Below are positions 1-8,617 of a DNA stretch of 64,000 nucleotides, one piece after another (within the stretch, counting starts at the first letter, position 1; the number at the start of each line of letters is the position of its first letter). The notes beneath the pieces were generated by a model, which was not told the DNA's origin, searched no databases, and worked only from the letters and a program-made list of their open reading frames with translations. Source of the DNA: Paenibacillus oralis (lineage in GTDB: Bacteria > Bacillota > Bacilli > Paenibacillales > Paenibacillaceae); the NCBI RefSeq assembly GCF_003863965.1, contig NZ_RRCN01000001.1:1187406-1251405 (forward strand). The letters run 5' to 3'. A program made the position numbers and the translations under genes.

Positions 1-124
1 GGTGCTCTACTTGTAAGTAATTTTTAATTTCCTCCTTTAAAAGAGTTTCAATTTTTTCTTTTAGAAAACTTTGCATTGTATTTTCGAGTTGTTCTGTGAA
101 CGAGTTTTGTTGTATAGTTGTCAT
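1..124 (-). CDS. IS256-family transposase, N-terminal fragment (runs off window)
   Basis: The start codon is at 124, preceded by a ribosome binding site (AAGGAGG, read on the minus strand). The 41 visible codons give the same protein start as the complete transposase at 34597-35772 (MTTIQQNSFTEQ...). The gene continues past base 1, so whether this copy is intact cannot be judged. In IS256 elements this N-terminal region precedes the DDE catalytic core and is thought to help bind the element ends. Confidence 0.85.
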   Translation of the reverse strand, partial: MTTIQQNSFTEQLENTMQSFLKEKIETLLKEEIKNYLQVEH

Positions 125-226
125 TGAGTAGGGTTCCTCCTTGGTGACTTCGCAATCCCAAGCATACCCTACTTTTTTGTCGTTTGATAGACTAACCTGT
201 CCTTACACAACTTATTTTACGCCATC
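1..226 (-). mobile_element. Partial IS256-family element (left end), cut by window edge
   Basis: These bases are the reverse complement of 34495-34720, with no difference that I can see. They therefore hold the left end and first 41 codons of a second copy of the element found complete at 34495-35965. The terminal base is placed at 226 because the complete copy begins with the same GATGGCGT next to a target duplication. The eight bases outside, CCTTTCGC at 227-234, would be this copy's target duplication; its partner lies beyond the window. The element sits near the centre of a B-type repeat tetrad whose left half is at 248-322. Confidence 0.85.
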
Positions 227-247
227 CCTTTCGCCACTAAATCGTGA

Positions 248-322
248 AAATAGCGCCATAAAATTCCTTTATTGCACGCAACATGGGGGTATCGGCTGAA
301 ATAGCGCCCTTTTTTTCCTTTA
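248..322 (-). repeat. Left half of a B-type 24-mer tetrad, interrupted by the IS element
   Basis: Read on the minus strand, two 24-base motifs start at 322 and 271, exactly 51 bases apart. Each has the B skeleton: TAAAGG, ten A/T/G-rich bases, then CGCTATTT. The inverted half is missing because the IS element begins at 226, close to where the centre of a 194-base unit would fall (about 225). The flank is similar to 34331-34494 out to about base 418, apart from an extra stretch of about 39 bases near 352-390 and 11 bases missing at the IS junction. Bases 419-445 hold nothing I recognise. Confidence 0.75.
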
Positions 323-445
323 TGCTGTCACCCGAGATCTTCAACAGACTAGTTTTGCCGTTTTCTCATGTCTCCACTTGCCATCATGCTAACGTTATCT
401 CCAGAATCGTCTACTAGTTTATAGGATATTTAAATTATAGCCTTT

Positions 446-2374
446 TTACACCGCCTCCGGCTCAAAGCTGCCTTTCGTAAACTGGCTGTTGTACAAATCG
501 GCGTAGAAGCCTTTTTGGGCCAACAATTGTTCATGCGTGCCTTTTTCGATGACCGAACCGTGGTTCATGACGAGGATCAGATCGGCGTCTCTGATCGTCG
601 AGAGACGGTGCGCGATGACAAAGCTCGTTCTGCCCTTCATCAGCTCGTTCATCGCTTTCTGGATCTGCACCTCGGTCCGGGTGTCGACGCTGCTCGTCGC
701 TTCGTCCAAAATCAGGATGGCCGGATCGGCCAAAATCGCCCGTGCGATCGTCAGCAGCTGTTTCTGACCCTGCGAGATATTGGAAGCTTCCTCGTTCAGG
801 ATGGTGTCGTACCCGTCCGGCAGCGTGCGGATAAAGTGATCGGCGTACGCCATTTTAGCCGCCCGCACCACTTCCGCTTCGGTTGCGCCTTCGCGCCCGT
901 AGGCGATATTGTCGCGGATCGTGCCGTTGAACAGCCACGTGTCCTGCAGCACCATGCCGAACATGCTGCGCAGGTCGCCGCGCTTCATCTCCGCGATGTT
1001 GACGCCGTCCACGGTAATCGCCCCATCGCCCACTTCATAGAACCGCATCAGCAGGTTGATCAGCGTCGTTTTGCCGGCCCCGGTAGGTCCGACGATCGCG
1101 ATCGTTTGCCCCTGCGATACGCCTATGTTCATGTCTTCGATCAGCGGATGCTGAGGATCGTATCCGAACTTCACGTGATTGAAGGCCACATCGCCCCGCG
1201 GCTCCTTGAGCACCTTCGGCTGGGCCGATTCCGGCACTTCCTCTTCTTCGTCCAAAATTTCGAATACGCGTTCCGCCGAAGCGACCGTTGATTGAATGAT
1301 ATTGGCAATGTTTGCCGTTTGCGTAATCGGCATCGTAAACTGGCGGGCGTATTGGATGAAGGCCTGCACATCACCGATTTTAATGGACCCCCGAGTGACG
1401 AGGATACCGCCGACCACCGCGACCAGTACATAACCGATGTTCCCGATAAAGCTCATGATCGGCATAATGACGCCGGAAATGAACTGCGCCTTCCAGCCTG
1501 CCGTGTACAGCCGCTCATTAATGTCATCGAACTGCCTCAGCGACGTTTTCTCGCGGCCGAACGCTTTGATGATTTTGTGGCCGGTATACATTTCTTCCAC
1601 ATGTCCGTTAAGTTGGCCCAGTTCCGCCTGCTGACGAACGAACTGCTTCTGCGACCGTTTGGCGACCTGGGTGATCGCCACCACGCTGAGCGGCAGCGTC
1701 AGCACGGCAATCAGCGTCATCAGCGGGCTGATCTTTAACATCATCACAATGACGCCGATAATCGTCAGCACCGAGGTAATCAATTGGGTCAAGCTTTGCT
1801 GCAAGGTGTTGCTGATATTATCGACGTCGTTCGTAACCCGGCTCAGAATTTCACCGTGTGTCCGGGCATCGAAATATTTCAGCGGCAATCGGTTCAGCTT
1901 GGCGTTCACATCGCGGCGCAAATCGTACACCGTTTTCTGCGCGACGCCGGCCATCAGGTATTGTTGAACATAGCCGAACAGCGCGCTTAGAACATAAAGT
2001 GCCAGCAGGTTCATCACAATCAGCCAAATGCCGTGGAAATCGACCGCAGCTCCGGGAATCCCCTTCATTTTTCCCATGAGGCCCTCAAACAGTTTGGTCG
2101 TTGCTTGCCCCATCACATCCGGGGCGAGAATGCTGAACACGGTGCTTGCAACCGCCATGATAAGCACGGCTGCCAATTGATATTTATGCGGCCGCAAATA
2201 ACGGATGAGCCGCTTTAAAGTCCCTTTGAAGTCCTTCGCTTTCTCGGCGGGCATGCTCATGCCCGGTCCGCCGGGTCCGCCCGGCCCGGGGTGTCTCGGA
2301 CCGTGTCCTCTCAGCCCCGGAGGTCTGCCGGCAGGCTGCCCAGAGGCGCCCGCGCCTTGTTGCTCCTGACTCAT
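446..2374 (-). CDS. Heterodimeric multidrug ABC exporter, catalytic half (TMD-NBD fusion)
   Basis: This 642-residue half-transporter has a Gly/Pro-rich cytoplasmic tail of about 50 residues, a six-helix exporter domain (about 60-370) and an ATPase domain. Walker A is GPTGAGKTT (429-437), Walker B ends in LDEATSSVD with the catalytic Glu, and the switch His is present (IAHRLST). Its signature is SQGQ instead of SGGQ. Its partner, encoded just upstream, has a degenerate Walker B, so the two make one canonical and one degenerate ATP site, as in BmrCD or TM287/288 exporters. The start overlaps the partner's stop (ATGA). Expected role is export of drugs or lipids across the membrane, controlled by the MarR gene at the head of the operon. 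The substrate is unknown. Confidence 0.9.
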   Translation of the reverse strand: MSQEQQGAGASGQPAGRPPGLRGHGPRHPGPGGPGGPGMSMPAEKAKDFKGTLKRLIRYLRPHKYQLAAVLIMAVASTVFSILAPDVMGQATTKLFEGLMGKMKGIPGAAVDFHGIWLIVMNLLALYVLSALFGYVQQYLMAGVAQKTVYDLRRDVNAKLNRLPLKYFDARTHGEILSRVTNDVDNISNTLQQSLTQLITSVLTIIGVIVMMLKISPLMTLIAVLTLPLSVVAITQVAKRSQKQFVRQQAELGQLNGHVEEMYTGHKIIKAFGREKTSLRQFDDINERLYTAGWKAQFISGVIMPIMSFIGNIGYVLVAVVGGILVTRGSIKIGDVQAFIQYARQFTMPITQTANIANIIQSTVASAERVFEILDEEEEVPESAQPKVLKEPRGDVAFNHVKFGYDPQHPLIEDMNIGVSQGQTIAIVGPTGAGKTTLINLLMRFYEVGDGAITVDGVNIAEMKRGDLRSMFGMVLQDTWLFNGTIRDNIAYGREGATEAEVVRAAKMAYADHFIRTLPDGYDTILNEEASNISQGQKQLLTIARAILADPAILILDEATSSVDTRTEVQIQKAMNELMKGRTSFVIAHRLSTIRDADLILVMNHGSVIEKGTHEQLLAQKGFYADLYNSQFTKGSFEPEAV

Positions 2375-4113
2375 GCAATCTCCTCCTCCGAAAGCTGTGA
2401 ATAAACGATCTCTTTATACACGTCGCAAGTTTCCATCAGTTCGCGGTGATTGCCGATGCCGGCGATCCGGCTTTCGTTCATGACGATGATGCGGTCGGCG
2501 TCAAGCACGGTGCTCACCCGCTGGGCCACGATAATGACCGTCGCTTCCCCGGTCTCTTGCTTCAAGGCGGCGCGCAGCTTCGCGTCCGTTTTAAAGTCGA
2601 GGGCGGAGAAGCTGTCGTCGAAAATGTAAATTTCCGGCTTCCGAACGAGCGCCCGGGCGATGGAAAGCCGCTGCTTTTGCCCGCCTGACACGTTGGTGCC
2701 CCCTTGGGCGATCACCGATTCGTAGCCATGCTCCATCTCGGCGATAAAATCGCCCGCCTGGGCGATCCCGGCCGCGTACCGGATCTCCTCGTCGGTCGCG
2801 TCCTCCTTGCCGTAGCGGATGTTGTCATTGATGGTGCCGGAAAACAACACCGCTTTTTGCGGAACGAAGCCGATTTTACGCCGCAGTTCCTCCTGCTTCA
2901 TCTCCCGCACATCGACGCCGTCCACCAGCACGCGTCCTTCATCCACGTCGTAAAACCGCGGAATCAAGCTGATCAGCGTCGATTTCCCGGAGCCCGTTCC
3001 GCCGATGATCGCGGTCACCTCGCCCGGCTTGGCGCTGAACGTAATGTCCTGCACCGCCGGTTGTTCGGCCCCGGGATAGCTGAAGGAGACGTTTTGAAAT
3101 TCCACATAACCTTTTTGCTCGGACATCGCCGCCGCCACGTCGGCATCCTTGATCTCCGGAACCATGTCCAGCACCTCGTTGATCCGGACGGCGGAAGCGG
3201 ACGCGCGCGGAACCATGACGAACATCATCGAGACCATGACGAGCGAAAACATGATTTGCATCGCGTACTGCAGAAAAGCCATCAGGTCCCCTACCAGCAT
3301 TTCCCCGGCATCGATCCGCAGCCCGCCGTACCAAATGATCGCCACCGAAGACAGGTTCATCACCAGCATCATAATCGGCATCATAAAGGCCATAATTTTA
3401 TTGACCCGAATCGAGGTTTGCGTCAAATCGAGGTTGGCCGCGTCAAACCGTTTGCTCTCGTAATCGGTCCGGTTGAACGAGCGGATAACCCGGATGCCGG
3501 TCAAGCTCTCGCGCATGACGAGGTTCAGCTTGTCGATTTTTTTCTGAATCGCCTTAAACAGCGGAATCCCTTTGCCGGCGATCAGCCAGATCGCCCCGGC
3601 CAGCACCGGAAGCACGACCACCAGCACCAGGGACAATTCGGCGTTCTTCGATACAGCCATGATGATCCCGCCCAAACACATGAGCGGCGCCATCACCATC
3701 ATCCGCATCATCATGATCAGCACCTGCTGAACTTGGGTAATATCGTTTGTCGTCCGGGTGATCAGCGAAGCGGTGCCCACTTTGTCGAACTCTTCCAGCG
3801 AAAAGTTGGACACATGGTTAAACATCTTGGCACGCAGCAGCTTGCCGAATCCCGACGCCGCCCTGGACGAGAAGTAACTCGCTCCGATCGAACAGGCCAT
3901 CCCGCCCAGCGCCACAAGCAGCATAAATCCGCCCACCCGCCAGATATACGGCGTGTCTCCTTTGACGACCCCGATATCCACGATATCGGCCATCAGCGTC
4001 GGCAAGTACAGCTCGGACAACGTCTGAAGAAAGACGAGGGCGAGCACTCCGGCGACCAGCCAGCGGTATGGTTTCAAATAGCGGAAAAGTTTGATCAAAT
4101 CCATCATCTCCAC
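2371..4113 (-). CDS. Heterodimeric multidrug ABC exporter, degenerate half (TMD-NBD fusion)
   Basis: This 580-residue half-transporter has six predicted membrane helices in the first 300 residues, then an ATPase domain with Walker A GGTGSGKST and a normal signature VSGGQKQR. The catalytic Glu after Walker B is Asp (IFDDSFSALD) and the switch His is Gln (VAQRVST). Both changes are typical of the non-catalytic half of heterodimeric type IV exporters. It pairs with the next gene, whose signature is altered. The start lies 9 bases after the MarR stop, so the three genes form one operon. Known relatives export drugs; the actual substrate cannot be read from the sequence. Confidence 0.9.
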   Translation of the reverse strand: MEMMDLIKLFRYLKPYRWLVAGVLALVFLQTLSELYLPTLMADIVDIGVVKGDTPYIWRVGGFMLLVALGGMACSIGASYFSSRAASGFGKLLRAKMFNHVSNFSLEEFDKVGTASLITRTTNDITQVQQVLIMMMRMMVMAPLMCLGGIIMAVSKNAELSLVLVVVLPVLAGAIWLIAGKGIPLFKAIQKKIDKLNLVMRESLTGIRVIRSFNRTDYESKRFDAANLDLTQTSIRVNKIMAFMMPIMMLVMNLSSVAIIWYGGLRIDAGEMLVGDLMAFLQYAMQIMFSLVMVSMMFVMVPRASASAVRINEVLDMVPEIKDADVAAAMSEQKGYVEFQNVSFSYPGAEQPAVQDITFSAKPGEVTAIIGGTGSGKSTLISLIPRFYDVDEGRVLVDGVDVREMKQEELRRKIGFVPQKAVLFSGTINDNIRYGKEDATDEEIRYAAGIAQAGDFIAEMEHGYESVIAQGGTNVSGGQKQRLSIARALVRKPEIYIFDDSFSALDFKTDAKLRAALKQETGEATVIIVAQRVSTVLDADRIIVMNESRIAGIGNHRELMETCDVYKEIVYSQLSEEEIA

Positions 4114-4122
4114 ATATCCGAG

Positions 4123-4587
4123 TCACTCGGTTTTATTTTGATTGATCTGCGATTCGAAATACCGGTGTACCTCGTGCAGCAGTTCGATCAATTGGTTGCT
4201 CTTCTCTTCGCCCAAAAAATCGCATAAATTTTGAATTTGTTGGGACCGATGCTCCGCCGCCGTGCGAAATGCCTGATGGCCTTGCTCCGTCAGCTTGACG
4301 CGCACGACCCGGCGATCCTCCTGATCGTTATAGCGATGCACAAACCCTTGTTCTTCCAGGCTGCGAATCTGCGGCGTGACGGTGGGCGAAGCCACTCCCA
4401 TCCTCGTGCTGAGCTCGGAGACGGTGATGCCCCGCGGCTCCTGTTCAAGCCCTTGAAGAATAGAATACATCAGTCTGAATTCGCTTGGTTTGAACGTTAA
4501 CGGCGCCATCTTATTCATATCCAGTCTCCGCAGACGGTGCAGCGCTAGCATAAGCTTATGCGCCTGCGAATTATCGCTGGAATGCAC
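4123..4587 (-). CDS. MarR-family transcriptional regulator of the ABC exporter operon
   Basis: The 154-residue protein has a winged helix-turn-helix (about 45-110: helix-turn-helix TVSELSTRMGVASPTVTPQI, wing DQEDRRVVRVKLTEQG) between dimerisation helices, the usual MarR plan and length. It starts with GTG, chosen because a near-perfect anti-Shine-Dalgarno match (GGAGGTGATCACC) ends just before it. It is the first gene of the operon with the exporter. The promoter at 4660-4688 has two small dyads just downstream of its -10 box, so autorepression relieved by an exporter substrate is likely. This is inferred from family behaviour. Confidence 0.88.
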   Translation of the reverse strand: MHSSDNSQAHKLMLALHRLRRLDMNKMAPLTFKPSEFRLMYSILQGLEQEPRGITVSELSTRMGVASPTVTPQIRSLEEQGFVHRYNDQEDRRVVRVKLTEQGHQAFRTAAEHRSQQIQNLCDFLGEEKSNQLIELLHEVHRYFESQINQNKTE

Positions 4588-4632
4588 CGGTGATCACCTC
4601 CTGCCTTCCATTTGTTTTCATGGTTTAATAAT

Positions 4633-4688
4633 TAGGATACCTATTTATTAGTAAAGCTAATTATAATTTTGCTCATGATGAAAGTCAA
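4633..4688 (-). promoter_or_regulatory. SigmaA promoter with MarR-operator-like dyads
   Basis: On the minus strand TTGACT (4683-4688) is followed after 17 bases by TATAAT (4660-4665), a near-consensus vegetative promoter for the marR-exporter operon. Immediately downstream lie two short dyads: TTAG-N5-CTAA (4648-4660) and TAGG-N3-CCTA (4633-4643). A regulator bound there would block initiation. That it is the adjacent MarR protein is an inference. Confidence 0.6.
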
Positions 4689-4719
4689 GCGAGCCCGAGG
4701 TTCCATATATTAGAAAGAA

Positions 4720-4762
4720 AAAGACGCCTGCCGGGGTAAACCTACCGGGTGCTGGCGTCTTT
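4720..4762. terminator. Hairpin terminator, bidirectional in form
   Basis: AAAGACGCC and GGCGTCTTT close a stem that also contains CCGG/CCGG, with A and T runs outside. No gene ends here on the plus strand. It separates the repeat region 4773-5056 from the marR promoter. Confidence 0.5.
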
Positions 4763-4812
4763 GTTACACTCTTAATGGCTCTAACTTCTACTTTGGACGT
4801 TGGACGCTGCTC

Positions 4813-4995
4813 TAACGGACACCAGTGACCTTATCCGCCCATTTCCCGGGTATTTCCCAGCCTAACGGACACAGGCGACCCTATTTCACTCTAAACCCGT
4901 TCATTCAGGACGATTTGAGGTAAATAAGGTCTTCTGTGTCCGTTACAATTTGCAAACTCCCGTTTTTCCTCAAATAACGGCTCTGGTGTCCCTTA
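4813..4995. repeat. A-type 24-mer tetrad (F F R R), 183 bases
   Basis: Forward motifs start at 4813 and 4863 and inverted motifs end at 4945 and 4995. Spacing is 50 bases within each pair and the whole unit is 183 bases. Motifs read TAACGG, then AC-N6-GA, then CCTTATTT or close variants; the last one is degenerate (CCCTTA instead of CCGTTA). Together with its flanks (about 4773-5056) it is nearly duplicated at about 44911-45215. The gap 4588-5134 otherwise holds only the marR promoter and two terminators. Confidence 0.85.
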
Positions 4996-5066
4996 GCCCC
5001 CAGTTCCCTCTTCTCCTCCCCTCTTTGCCTGCGCTTCGCCCTCTGCCATGCCCGAACCAAAAGGGC

Positions 5067-5131
5067 AAAAAAAGATCGTACCGGCGGGCTTGTAGAGCTA
5101 GACTTGTCCCCATTGCCGATACGATCTTTTT
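5067..5131 (-). terminator. Terminator of pdaA
   Basis: AAAAAAGATCGTA (5067-5080 region) and TACGATCTTTTT (5120-5131) form the base of a long stem with CCGGC/GCCGA inside, just after the pdaA stop. A runs at the far side become the U tract on the minus strand. Confidence 0.7.
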
Positions 5132-5134
5132 CCA

Positions 5135-5920
5135 TTATTGCCCGGTCTCGCCGTCCTGGCGGAGTTCTTCCAAGCTTTTGAATTCGTAGCCCTGGCGCCG
5201 GGCTTCATCAATGATGGAGCCCAAAGCCGCGGCGTTGTCCTTGGACACGGAGTGCAGCAGGATCACCGCACCGGGGTGAAGCTGGGAAACCACTTGCCGA
5301 TACGCGTAGTCGGCGCCCCTTTGGGCATTTACGTCCCAATCTTTGTAGGCCACCGACCAAAATACGTTGATGTAACCCGCTTCTTTCGTCACCCGCAGCG
5401 TTCTGTCGCTGAAAATACCGCGGGGCGGCCTCAGGTATTTCATCTCCTGACGTCCGGTCACCTTCGCCGATTCCTGCTTGACGCGCTCCAATTCGTCGCG
5501 AATTCGCTCGTCGGATATCGCGGTCATATCCGGATGGCTCCAGGAGTGGTTCCCGATGAGGTGCCCTTCGGCAACCATCCGCTTTAGCAGCTCGGGCTGA
5601 TCTTTCACATAATGTCCTGTCACGAAAAAGATCGCCGGCACTTTCTTCACTTTCAGCGTGTCGAGAATCGGGGCGGTATACCCGTTTTCGTAACCGTTGT
5701 CGAACGTGAGAAACAGTTCCTTCCGGGAGGTGTCCCCGAGAAAAATAGCCCCGTGTTTATCGACGATCTCTTTGAATCCCTCCTCATTAATGGAAGGGAG
5801 ACTTCCGTCTACGCTTTTTTTGAACCCGAAATGGTGAGGCGAATCGGCGTAAACGATTTGCGATGCCGCAGGGCCAAGCAGCATGCTGATCATTACCGTG
5901 CAGATCAAGGCCAATCTCAC
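5135..5920 (-). CDS. pdaA: PdaA-type peptidoglycan (muramic acid) N-deacetylase
   Basis: The 261-residue protein has a signal peptide (about 1-25) and a NodB polysaccharide deacetylase fold. The motifs are TFDNGYENGYT, where the first motif has DN instead of DD as in PdaA, the metal-binding HSWSHPD, RPPRG, and a late VILLHS. In B. subtilis PdaA deacetylates muramic acid so that the muramic delta-lactam of the spore cortex can form. The start is GTG with AAGGAG about 12 bases upstream; an ATG nearby is in another frame. A sigma-G-like promoter lies in the 80-base gap upstream, which fits forespore expression. Identification rests on motif pattern and length. Confidence 0.85.
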   Translation of the reverse strand: MRLALICTVMISMLLGPAASQIVYADSPHHFGFKKSVDGSLPSINEEGFKEIVDKHGAIFLGDTSRKELFLTFDNGYENGYTAPILDTLKVKKVPAIFFVTGHYVKDQPELLKRMVAEGHLIGNHSWSHPDMTAISDERIRDELERVKQESAKVTGRQEMKYLRPPRGIFSDRTLRVTKEAGYINVFWSVAYKDWDVNAQRGADYAYRQVVSQLHPGAVILLHSVSKDNAAALGSIIDEARRQGYEFKSLEELRQDGETGQ

Positions 5921-5969
5921 AGAGCATTCTCTCCTTATTCTCCAAAATCCTAGCTGCAGCGCTCTCGTT

Positions 5970-5998
5970 TACTATTGCCTGTACTGCGGGAAATATGC
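5970..5998 (-). promoter_or_regulatory. Possible sigma-G promoter of pdaA
   Basis: On the minus strand GCATA (5994-5998) is followed after 17 bases by AATAGTA (5970-5976). This resembles the forespore sigma-G pattern (GNATR, 17-18 bases, CATNNTA). It sits between the permease stop and the pdaA start, where a sporulation promoter would be expected from PdaA biology. Short motifs like this also occur by chance. Confidence 0.4.
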
Positions 5999-6000
5999 AA

Positions 6001-7413
6001 TTAGTTGTCCGTCTGCCGGCCCTCCGAACCGGACAGCCTGCTGTGCTTATAACCGTACAGCACATACACGCCTAATCCGAAAATCATCCAAACGACGAAA
6101 GCGATCCAAGTGATCCGGGGCAAGCTGACCAGTAAATAGCCGCAAGTCAACACCGCCAGCAGCGGGATCAGGGGCACCAGCGGTACCTTGAACGAACGGG
6201 GCAAATCCGGACGGGTCCGGCGCAAAATGACAACCCCAAGCGATACCGTAATAAAAGCAAACAGCGTGCCGATGCTGACCAAGTCGGCGAGCCTGCCGAG
6301 CGGAACCAGACCGGCTAACACCGCGACCACGATGCCGGTCGTCCAGATGCTGACGGAGGGGACCCCGGTCCGGGGGTTAAGCCGGGCCAGCCTTCCGGGA
6401 AGCAAGCCGTCGCGGCCGATCGCGTACAGCAGCCGGCTTTGGCCGAACAGCAGCACAAACAGCACGGTCGTTATACCGACGATGGCCCCCAGCGAAATAA
6501 ACCCGGCCGCCCAGTTCTGGTCGATGTACTGCAGGGCGAAGGCGACCGGATTTTTGACGTTTAGCTGCGAATACGGAACGATCCCGGTAAGCACCGCCGT
6601 GACGAGGACGTACAGCAGCGAGCAGACCGCCAGCGACCAAAGGATGCCGCGCGGCAGATCCTTCTGCGGATTCCGCACCTCCTCGGCGGCCGTGGCGACG
6701 GCATCAAAGCCGAGATAAGAAAGGAAGGCCGTCGCCGCGCCGGTAACGATGCCGCTGAATCCGAACGGCATGAACGGCGTCCAGTTGCCCGGCTTCACGT
6801 AAAAGGCGCCGACAACGACAAACAGCACGATCACGGCGATTTTGACGATGACCATGATCGAGTTCAGCCGCGACGACTCCTTCGATCCGCGGGAAACGAT
6901 AAACGTGAGCAGCAGTACGATCAAAATGGCGGGAACATCGACATAGGTGCCGGCTTTAGGATCGAAGGCGCTGCTGAGCGCGTGCGGCAGGTTAATGCCA
7001 AACCCGGCGGCCAGGCCCTGAAAATACCCCGACCAGCCGCTGGCCACCATGGAAGCGGCAAAGCCGTATTCCAACATCATATCCCAGCCGAGGATCCAGG
7101 CGACGAGTTCCCCGAAGGTGGCGTAGCTGTAAGTGTAGGCGCTCCCCGACACAGGGACCATCGAAGCGAATTCGGCATAACACAGCGCGCAAAAGGCGCA
7201 GATGATCCCGGCCAGAATAAAGGAAAGGATGAGTCCCGGTCCGGCATGCTGCGCCGCCGCAACGCCGGTGAGGACGAAGATGCCTGTCCCCACAACACAT
7301 CCGATGCCAAGCATGGTTAAATCAAACACGCCAAGCTCCTTTTTGAGCGTGGAGCCGGCCGCTTTTTTCTCCGCAAGCATGGAGGTTATCGATTTTTTTC
7401 TGAATAAATGCAT
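6001..7413 (-). CDS. APC-family amino acid permease (YfnA/CAT-like)
   Basis: The 470-residue membrane protein has about 12 hydrophobic helices and the glycine-rich first helix of the APC superfamily (GIGCVVGTGIFVLTG), followed by an aromatic-rich Ala/Gly helix (PVSGSAYTYSYATFGEL). The N-terminus (SITSMLAEKKAAGSTLKKELG) resembles cationic amino acid transporters and B. subtilis YfnA. It should import an amino acid by proton coupling; the substrate cannot be told from sequence. AGGGGA precedes the ATG. It is transcribed towards pdaA with an 80-base gap and is probably a single-gene unit. Confidence 0.85.
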   Translation of the reverse strand: MHLFRKKSITSMLAEKKAAGSTLKKELGVFDLTMLGIGCVVGTGIFVLTGVAAAQHAGPGLILSFILAGIICAFCALCYAEFASMVPVSGSAYTYSYATFGELVAWILGWDMMLEYGFAASMVASGWSGYFQGLAAGFGINLPHALSSAFDPKAGTYVDVPAILIVLLLTFIVSRGSKESSRLNSIMVIVKIAVIVLFVVVGAFYVKPGNWTPFMPFGFSGIVTGAATAFLSYLGFDAVATAAEEVRNPQKDLPRGILWSLAVCSLLYVLVTAVLTGIVPYSQLNVKNPVAFALQYIDQNWAAGFISLGAIVGITTVLFVLLFGQSRLLYAIGRDGLLPGRLARLNPRTGVPSVSIWTTGIVVAVLAGLVPLGRLADLVSIGTLFAFITVSLGVVILRRTRPDLPRSFKVPLVPLIPLLAVLTCGYLLVSLPRITWIAFVVWMIFGLGVYVLYGYKHSRLSGSEGRQTDN

Positions 7414-7558
7414 TAGGTTCTGTCCCCTAATTCAAATTTGCGAAACACATCAGGCAATTATAACGTTCCAGGTTCGGTACGGACAAGTTCAAATATCACA
7501 GATTATGCCATTTAATTACGAAAATTTTAGGGATTATTATCGTTTGCCGCCCGTGCCA

Positions 7559-8473
7559 TCATGCATGATCTTCCTCCAGGGTTTCCCCGGGTGACGTTAA
7601 CTCCCGCTGCGCAAACCGGATCCACTCCCTCGTCGCAAAGGATAAATAGCGGTCGTCCCGCCAGACGAGCCCCAGCTTCCAAGGAATGACCGGCTTTACC
7701 AGCGGAATGATCCTTACGCGCTCGTCATCCACCTCGCGGCAGATCGTTTCCGGCAGCAGTGTAATGCCGAAGCCGACCGCCACCATTTCACTGATGAGGT
7801 CCCACTGCGAGCTCTCATAAATGACATGAGGCTGGAACCCGGCTCTGGCGCATTCGTTGATGATCCGGTCATGCAGCGTAAAATCCTCCCGGAACAGGAC
7901 GAACCCGTCCTGGGACAGCTCGGACAATTCCGCCGCCTTCCGCTCCGCAAGCGGGTGGGACGGGTGCACGACCAGGTTGAGCTTCTCCTCCACGAACGGA
8001 AAGCTGCTTAACTCCTCCGCCGCCGCCGGCAGCACAATGACGCCGACATCAAGCGCCCCGCCGACCACATCCGACTCCACCTTTTTGGCCCCGTCCTCAA
8101 ACAGCTGGATCGTAATGTCCGGATATTTTTGGTGAAATTGCCCGATCACTTTCGGAAAAAAGCTGGCCCCCACCATCGGCGGAAGCCCGATCCGGATATG
8201 CCCTTTTTTCAAATTCCGCAGGTCGTCTAGCTCCGCTATCAGGTTTTGGAATGAAGTGACGATTTGCTGGGCTTGCCCTACGATAATTTGACCGGCATCG
8301 GTGAGCTCGATTTTTTTGCCGACCCGGTCGAACAAAACAACGCCTAGCTCGTCTTCCATGCTTTTGATCGTTTTGCTGATGGTCGGTTGGGTAATATACA
8401 GCGCCTCGGCCGCTTTCGTAAAGCTTTTGAAACGGGCAACCTCGATCAAATATTGCATTTGCCGAATGTCCAA
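7559..8473 (-). CDS. cidR: LysR-family regulator, CidR/YwbI type
   Basis: The 304-residue protein has an N-terminal helix-turn-helix (MDIRQMQYLIEVARFKSFTK..., residues 1-60) and a LysR effector-binding domain (about 90-300). It is divergent from cidA-cidB, the arrangement known for B. subtilis ywbI-ywbHG and staphylococcal cidR-cidABC. There this regulator activates the holin-like genes in response to overflow metabolism (acetate). Family and context fit well; the inducer is inferred. Confidence 0.82.
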   Translation of the reverse strand: MDIRQMQYLIEVARFKSFTKAAEALYITQPTISKTIKSMEDELGVVLFDRVGKKIELTDAGQIIVGQAQQIVTSFQNLIAELDDLRNLKKGHIRIGLPPMVGASFFPKVIGQFHQKYPDITIQLFEDGAKKVESDVVGGALDVGVIVLPAAAEELSSFPFVEEKLNLVVHPSHPLAERKAAELSELSQDGFVLFREDFTLHDRIINECARAGFQPHVIYESSQWDLISEMVAVGFGITLLPETICREVDDERVRIIPLVKPVIPWKLGLVWRDDRYLSFATREWIRFAQRELTSPGETLEEDHA

Positions 8474-8617
8474 ATTTCAGCCTCTCCTTTCACAAACTAT
8501 CGATAACCAGTTGGAATGTTATTCATTCAGTATATTCATTTTACTCATGAAAACAATCGGTGTAATATTTTCATTACCAACGATGCAGAAAACGACAGAA
8601 AGGAGCTGCGATTTACT

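Noticed and set aside
2704..4227. A 507-codon open frame on the plus strand, His-rich
   Set aside because: It is antisense to the ABC exporter and MarR genes, whose motifs are unmistakable, and it has no ribosome binding site.
7414..7558. A riboswitch or T-box before the amino acid permease
   Set aside because: The upstream region is short and AT-rich, with no T-box sequence, long leader structure or terminator.
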